Below are positions 61,204 to 64,000 of a stretch of DNA of 64,000 bases, in pieces. The stretch's first letter is position 1; every line of letters starts with the position of its first letter. The notes beneath the pieces were generated by a model. The model worked only from the letters and a program-made list of their open reading frames with translations. It was not told the DNA's origin and searched no databases. The DNA lies in contig NZ_JACHVQ010000002.1 in assembly GCF_014190805.1 (NCBI RefSeq), forward strand, positions 620,001 through 684,000, given 5' to 3'. This stretch comes from Flexivirga oryzae (GTDB taxonomy: Bacteria; Actinomycetota; Actinomycetes; Actinomycetales; Dermatophilaceae). Made by a program: the position numbers and the translations under genes.

Positions 61204-61243
61204 AGTAAGCCTACCTTACTTTAAAAAGAAAGGTAGCCTTACT
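61204..61243. promoter_or_regulatory. Inverted repeat in the MarR/APH divergent promoter
   Basis: AGTAAGCCTACC (61204-61215) and GGTAGCCTTACT (61232-61243) are inverted arms matching at 11 of 12 positions, with a 16-bp spacer. AGTAAG/CTTACT also form a shorter palindrome within 61204-61220. AT-rich for this genome. A MarR operator is the simplest reading. The AAGGTAGCCTTACTT-like half also resembles an iron box (DtxR/IdeR), less likely. Confidence 0.65.
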
Positions 61244-61268
61244 TTCTTGATCGAGAGCGGTGATCGGC

Positions 61269-62431
61269 ATGCCAACGCACATCGAGTCCGAGGCGGAGAC
61301 GTTCGCGACCGCTGCCGTCGACGACGACGTACTGCAGCGCATCACGTCGGCCGCCACCGCTCCCAGGTGCATGTCACCGCTGTCGACGTCCGGCCCATCG
61401 ACTACGCCTGGGGATCGGTGCCCACCGCAGGGCTGTGGCAGGTGACCGCACACTTCGACGGCGGAGGCTACCGCTACTTCGTCAAGCTGCTACGCCACCC
61501 ACGGCTCTGGCCGGGCCTGGCGTCGATCCCGGAGCAGTATCGCGAGGAGTTCCTCGATGCGCTCCCGTGGCGCTTCGAGTACGACATGCATCGTTCGGGC
61601 ATCGAAGACGTCTTGCCGGACGGCATGCGAATGCCGCGACTGCATCATGTCAAGACGATCGATGATGCGTACGTCGCGCTCTGGTGGGAATTCATCGACA
61701 TCGACACATCTCCTTGGGCAACAGCGGATTTCGCGCTCACCGCGTACCTGCTCGGTCGGTTGGCCGGTCGCCGGAAGGTGGGCGCGGAGGTCAACCGCAG
61801 AATGCCCACCGTGGCGAGCATCGACAACTCGTTGCGCTATTTCGTCGAGCATCGGGTGCTGCTCATGACGGTGCCGGCCCTGCACGACCGATCCGTGTGG
61901 CAGCACCCCCTGCTCGCCGAGGCCCTGCACCGCGTTCAGGACCCGTCGCTGCCGGACGACATGCGCGGGCTGGCCGACCGCATCCCGGCGATCCTGGATC
62001 ACCTCGACGCGCTTCCGCAGACCTACGCCCACGGTGACGCAGGCCCGCAGAACCTGCTCATACCGGCCGCCGATCGCAGCCAGCGCGTCGTGATCGACTG
62101 GGGTTTCGGCACACCGCTACCCATCGGATTCGACCTCGGACAGTTGTTGATCGGGTTGGCCCACGCCGGCGAGCTCGCCCCGGACCGGCTGCGGGAGATC
62201 GATGCCGCGATCCTGCCGGCCTATCTCGAAGGGCTCGCCGACGAGCACTACATCGCCGATCCCGTGGAGGTGCGGTTCGGGTATGTCGGGTCGATGGCCG
62301 CACGCTCCGCCCTGTGCGCCCTACCCCTGGAGCTCCTCGACACGACACCGACGGAGGCCGACCTCGACCTGCTGGTGGACCGGGTGCGACTGACCAGGGT
62401 GCTGGTGGACATGGCGCCCGCCGCTCACTGA
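61269..62431 (+). CDS. APH-family phosphotransferase-like gene, apparently frameshifted
   Basis: Kinase-like fold of the aminoglycoside phosphotransferase family. The catalytic loop is YAHGDAGPQNLLI and the metal site VVIDWGFG (about 620-690 bp after the shift). The N-terminal part from ATG 61269 (MPTHIESEAETFATAAVDDD) has strong GC3 coding character but is in another frame from the main part, which begins near 61367 (GTG, MHVTAVDVRPIDYAW). The shift falls around 61340-61375. Either translation starts at GTG 61367 (354 residues) and the N-terminus is lost, or a mutation or sequencing error split one gene. True substrate unknown; many family members are not drug-resistance enzymes. Confidence 0.7.
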
Positions 62432-62444
62432 GTGGCCGGGCGAG

Positions 62445-63548
62445 TCAGACGTGCGGTCGCTCGAGGACCGGTGCGGGACCCTCGACCGGCGCCTCACGGT
62501 CCGGCACTCTCCAACTCGACAGGACCCCGGAGCCGCCCAGTAGCCGCGGCAGGTGCAGCGGCCGGCGGCGCAGCACCCGCCACGCCGCCAGCAGCACCAG
62601 CGCGTAGAGCACACCGGCGATCTCATCGGTCACGTAGTGCTCACCGGAGTAGACGAGCGTGAACGCCATCAGCGCCGGGTAGAGCAGCAGCAACGGCCGC
62701 ACCCAGCGACGGACGCTGAACCAGAAGAACCCGACCACGAGGGTCGCGGTCGCCATGTGCAGCGAAGGCATCGCGGCGACCGGGTTGGAGCGCGCCTGCG
62801 CGTCGCCGAGCACCTGCGCCGCGCCGTGGAAGTCCAGCCACGCCCAGCCCTGCCCGGAGATGCGGTAGATCGGCGTCCCCGAGATGTAGTCCTGTTGCGA
62901 CGCGAGCCACGGCGGACTCATCGGGAAGAGGAAGTATGTCGCAATGCCCGCGACGGCCAGCGCGACGAGCAGCGCCGCCCAGGCACGGAACCGGTCGCGG
63001 GAGCGGATCCACAGCACGGCCGCCACGATCGGCGACACCATGAAGTGGCTGCAGTAACACATGGTGATGAAGATCGACCACCACGGCGCGTGCGCGACCG
63101 CGCCGCTGAGTTGCTCCTGCACCCATTGGTTCGGCAGGTGTCCGCCGAACAGCCACTCGTCGACGCGGATCGGGAAGGTCACGTGCAGCGGCATACCCAG
63201 GCGGTTGACCGATCCCTCGAGCGGGAAGCCGTCGGTGAAGCCGCCGCTGAAGTGCGATGCGGCGCCGTAACTGTAGTCGTAGGCGAGCAGGATCCCCTGG
63301 AACGGCAACCAGTCCAGCATCATCCGGACCCAGGCCCGCCAGCCCTTGCCGATGCACACCGCGGTGAGGCCGACGATGATCCAGATGGTGAGGCCGACCC
63401 GGTCCATCGGCACGCCCCACGTCACGCAGTAGCTCGCCAGCACGACGACATACAGCCCGATGGCCCCCCAGCGCACCGTGGTCCACGGCACGCGGGAGGA
63501 AAACGTCGTGGGGACGCTCTCCTCCCCTGCGGTGACCATTCGAAACAT
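62445..63548 (-). CDS. PAP2-superfamily membrane phosphatase/transferase
   Basis: About 367 residues from ATG 63548 (internal ATG 63539 is possible). Several membrane segments (for example TVRWGAIGLYVVVLASYC near the start, IVAAVLWI, AALLVALAVAGIATYFLF). PAP2 catalytic features: SNPVAAMPSLHMATATLVVG (the SLH His) and the second motif YSGEHYVTDEIAGVLYALV (the GEHxxxD His/Asp). Layout resembles AUR1/inositol-phosphorylceramide-synthase-like proteins; lipid substrate unknown. It is divergent from the DUF4235 gene. Confidence 0.88.
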   Translation of the reverse strand: MFRMVTAGEESVPTTFSSRVPWTTVRWGAIGLYVVVLASYCVTWGVPMDRVGLTIWIIVGLTAVCIGKGWRAWVRMMLDWLPFQGILLAYDYSYGAASHFSGGFTDGFPLEGSVNRLGMPLHVTFPIRVDEWLFGGHLPNQWVQEQLSGAVAHAPWWSIFITMCYCSHFMVSPIVAAVLWIRSRDRFRAWAALLVALAVAGIATYFLFPMSPPWLASQQDYISGTPIYRISGQGWAWLDFHGAAQVLGDAQARSNPVAAMPSLHMATATLVVGFFWFSVRRWVRPLLLLYPALMAFTLVYSGEHYVTDEIAGVLYALVLLAAWRVLRRRPLHLPRLLGGSGVLSSWRVPDREAPVEGPAPVLERPHV

Positions 63549-63704
63549 AGTAGACAAACACTCCGGGAATCACCCGTGGATTGGCGGTGTACCGGGCGTG
63601 GGTATGGCGCCGGCGCGCCCCGGCGTGACGTGGACGCTGGGACGTGGCAGGCTCGGACGGGGCAGGAGAGCTGCCCACGGCATACGAACGGAGATTGCAA
63701 GGCT

Positions 63705-64000
63705 ATGGCTGGGATGGCGTACAAGGTGCTGCTCACGGTGTCCGGCATCGCCGCAGGCAAGGCCGCGAAGAAGGTCACCACGTCGACCTGGAAGACCGCG
63801 ACGGGCGGCACTCCACCGGTCGACAAGCACGACCCGAACTACTCCGCGGCGCAGGTCGCGGTGTTCGCGATCCTCTCCTCCGCCATCGCCGGCGGATTCC
63901 GTGCCTACGCCCAGCGCAAGGCGTCCGACTACTACACGAAGACGTCGGGGCATCTGCCGCCGCCGGTCGAGAAGGCCCGCAAGAAGGCGGAGGCTGCCGC
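63705..64000 (+). CDS. DUF4235 protein (3' end outside window)
   Basis: Starts at ATG 63705 (MAGMAYKVLLTVSGIAAGKAAKKV). The DUF4235 pattern includes a helix, DKHDPNYSAAQVAVFAILSSAIAGGFRAYAQRKASDY and a Lys/Ala-rich tail that continues past the window edge. About 98 residues are visible. It is a small membrane-associated actinobacterial family of unknown function. Confidence 0.85.
   Translation, partial: MAGMAYKVLLTVSGIAAGKAAKKVTTSTWKTATGGTPPVDKHDPNYSAAQVAVFAILSSAIAGGFRAYAQRKASDYYTKTSGHLPPPVEKARKKAEAA

Overview
The window is GC-rich (about 70%) DNA from an actinobacterium, probably Micrococcales. The evidence is the high GC3 coding pattern, an actinobacterial small SRP RNA beside dnaX and tRNA-Ser(GGA), LytR_C proteins, a DUF6412-YidC pair and a complete fructose PTS operon. 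The exact family (Dermacoccaceae-like?) is a guess. I see no insertion sequence, integrase, CRISPR array or replication origin.

Left flank (1-16.8 kb): housekeeping genes. These are dnaX (cut by the window edge, with an in-frame repeat array in its linker), a polytopic membrane protein, SRP RNA, tRNA-Ser(GGA), two LytR_C-domain proteins around a HerA-like ATPase, tRNA-Ser(CGA), an FdhF/YdeP-type molybdoenzyme, and an operon fruR-fruK-fruA-ptsH-ptsI on the minus strand. A scarred zone (16.8-18.35 kb) follows with three broken genes: two decayed copies of one DUF4232 lipoprotein gene and a 5'-truncated zinc alcohol dehydrogenase.

Centre (18.4-48.9 kb): a hybrid polyketide/non-ribosomal peptide biosynthetic cluster. 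On the minus strand, from 47.0 kb down to 23.1 kb, it runs C-carrier-C protein, stand-alone C, A-carrier, stand-alone C, ACP, stand-alone AT, PKS (KS-DH-KR-ACP), PKS (KS-DH-KR-ACP), a ketosynthase-like protein with all three catalytic residues replaced, type II thioesterase, A-carrier, an SRPBCC (DUF2505) protein, an ABC exporter (ATPase and two permeases) and a small membrane protein. Most genes overlap by 1-11 bases. On the plus strand, 20.1-23.0 kb holds an ACP, an Sfp-type phosphopantetheinyl transferase, an ECF sigma factor, a carrier-like protein and an unknown protein. A LuxR/TrmB-type regulator with a small secreted peptide stands at the left edge, and an acyl-CoA carboxylase beta subunit at the right edge. 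Neither PKS has its own AT, so the free AT presumably loads them in trans. No release thioesterase or reductase domain is visible. An identical 20-bp direct repeat lies at both borders of the block.

Right flank (48.9-64 kb): a DinB-like protein, DUF6412 and YidC-like proteins, an RlmM/FtsJ-like methyltransferase, an MMPL transporter, an MFS exporter, a Ser/Thr kinase fused to a TerD domain, a copper P-type ATPase with a CsoR-like operator, an acyl-CoA thioesterase-like protein, a MarR regulator divergent from a frameshifted APH-like kinase, a PAP2-family membrane protein and a DUF4235 protein cut by the window end. Several intergenic gaps carry short tandem or palindromic repeats.
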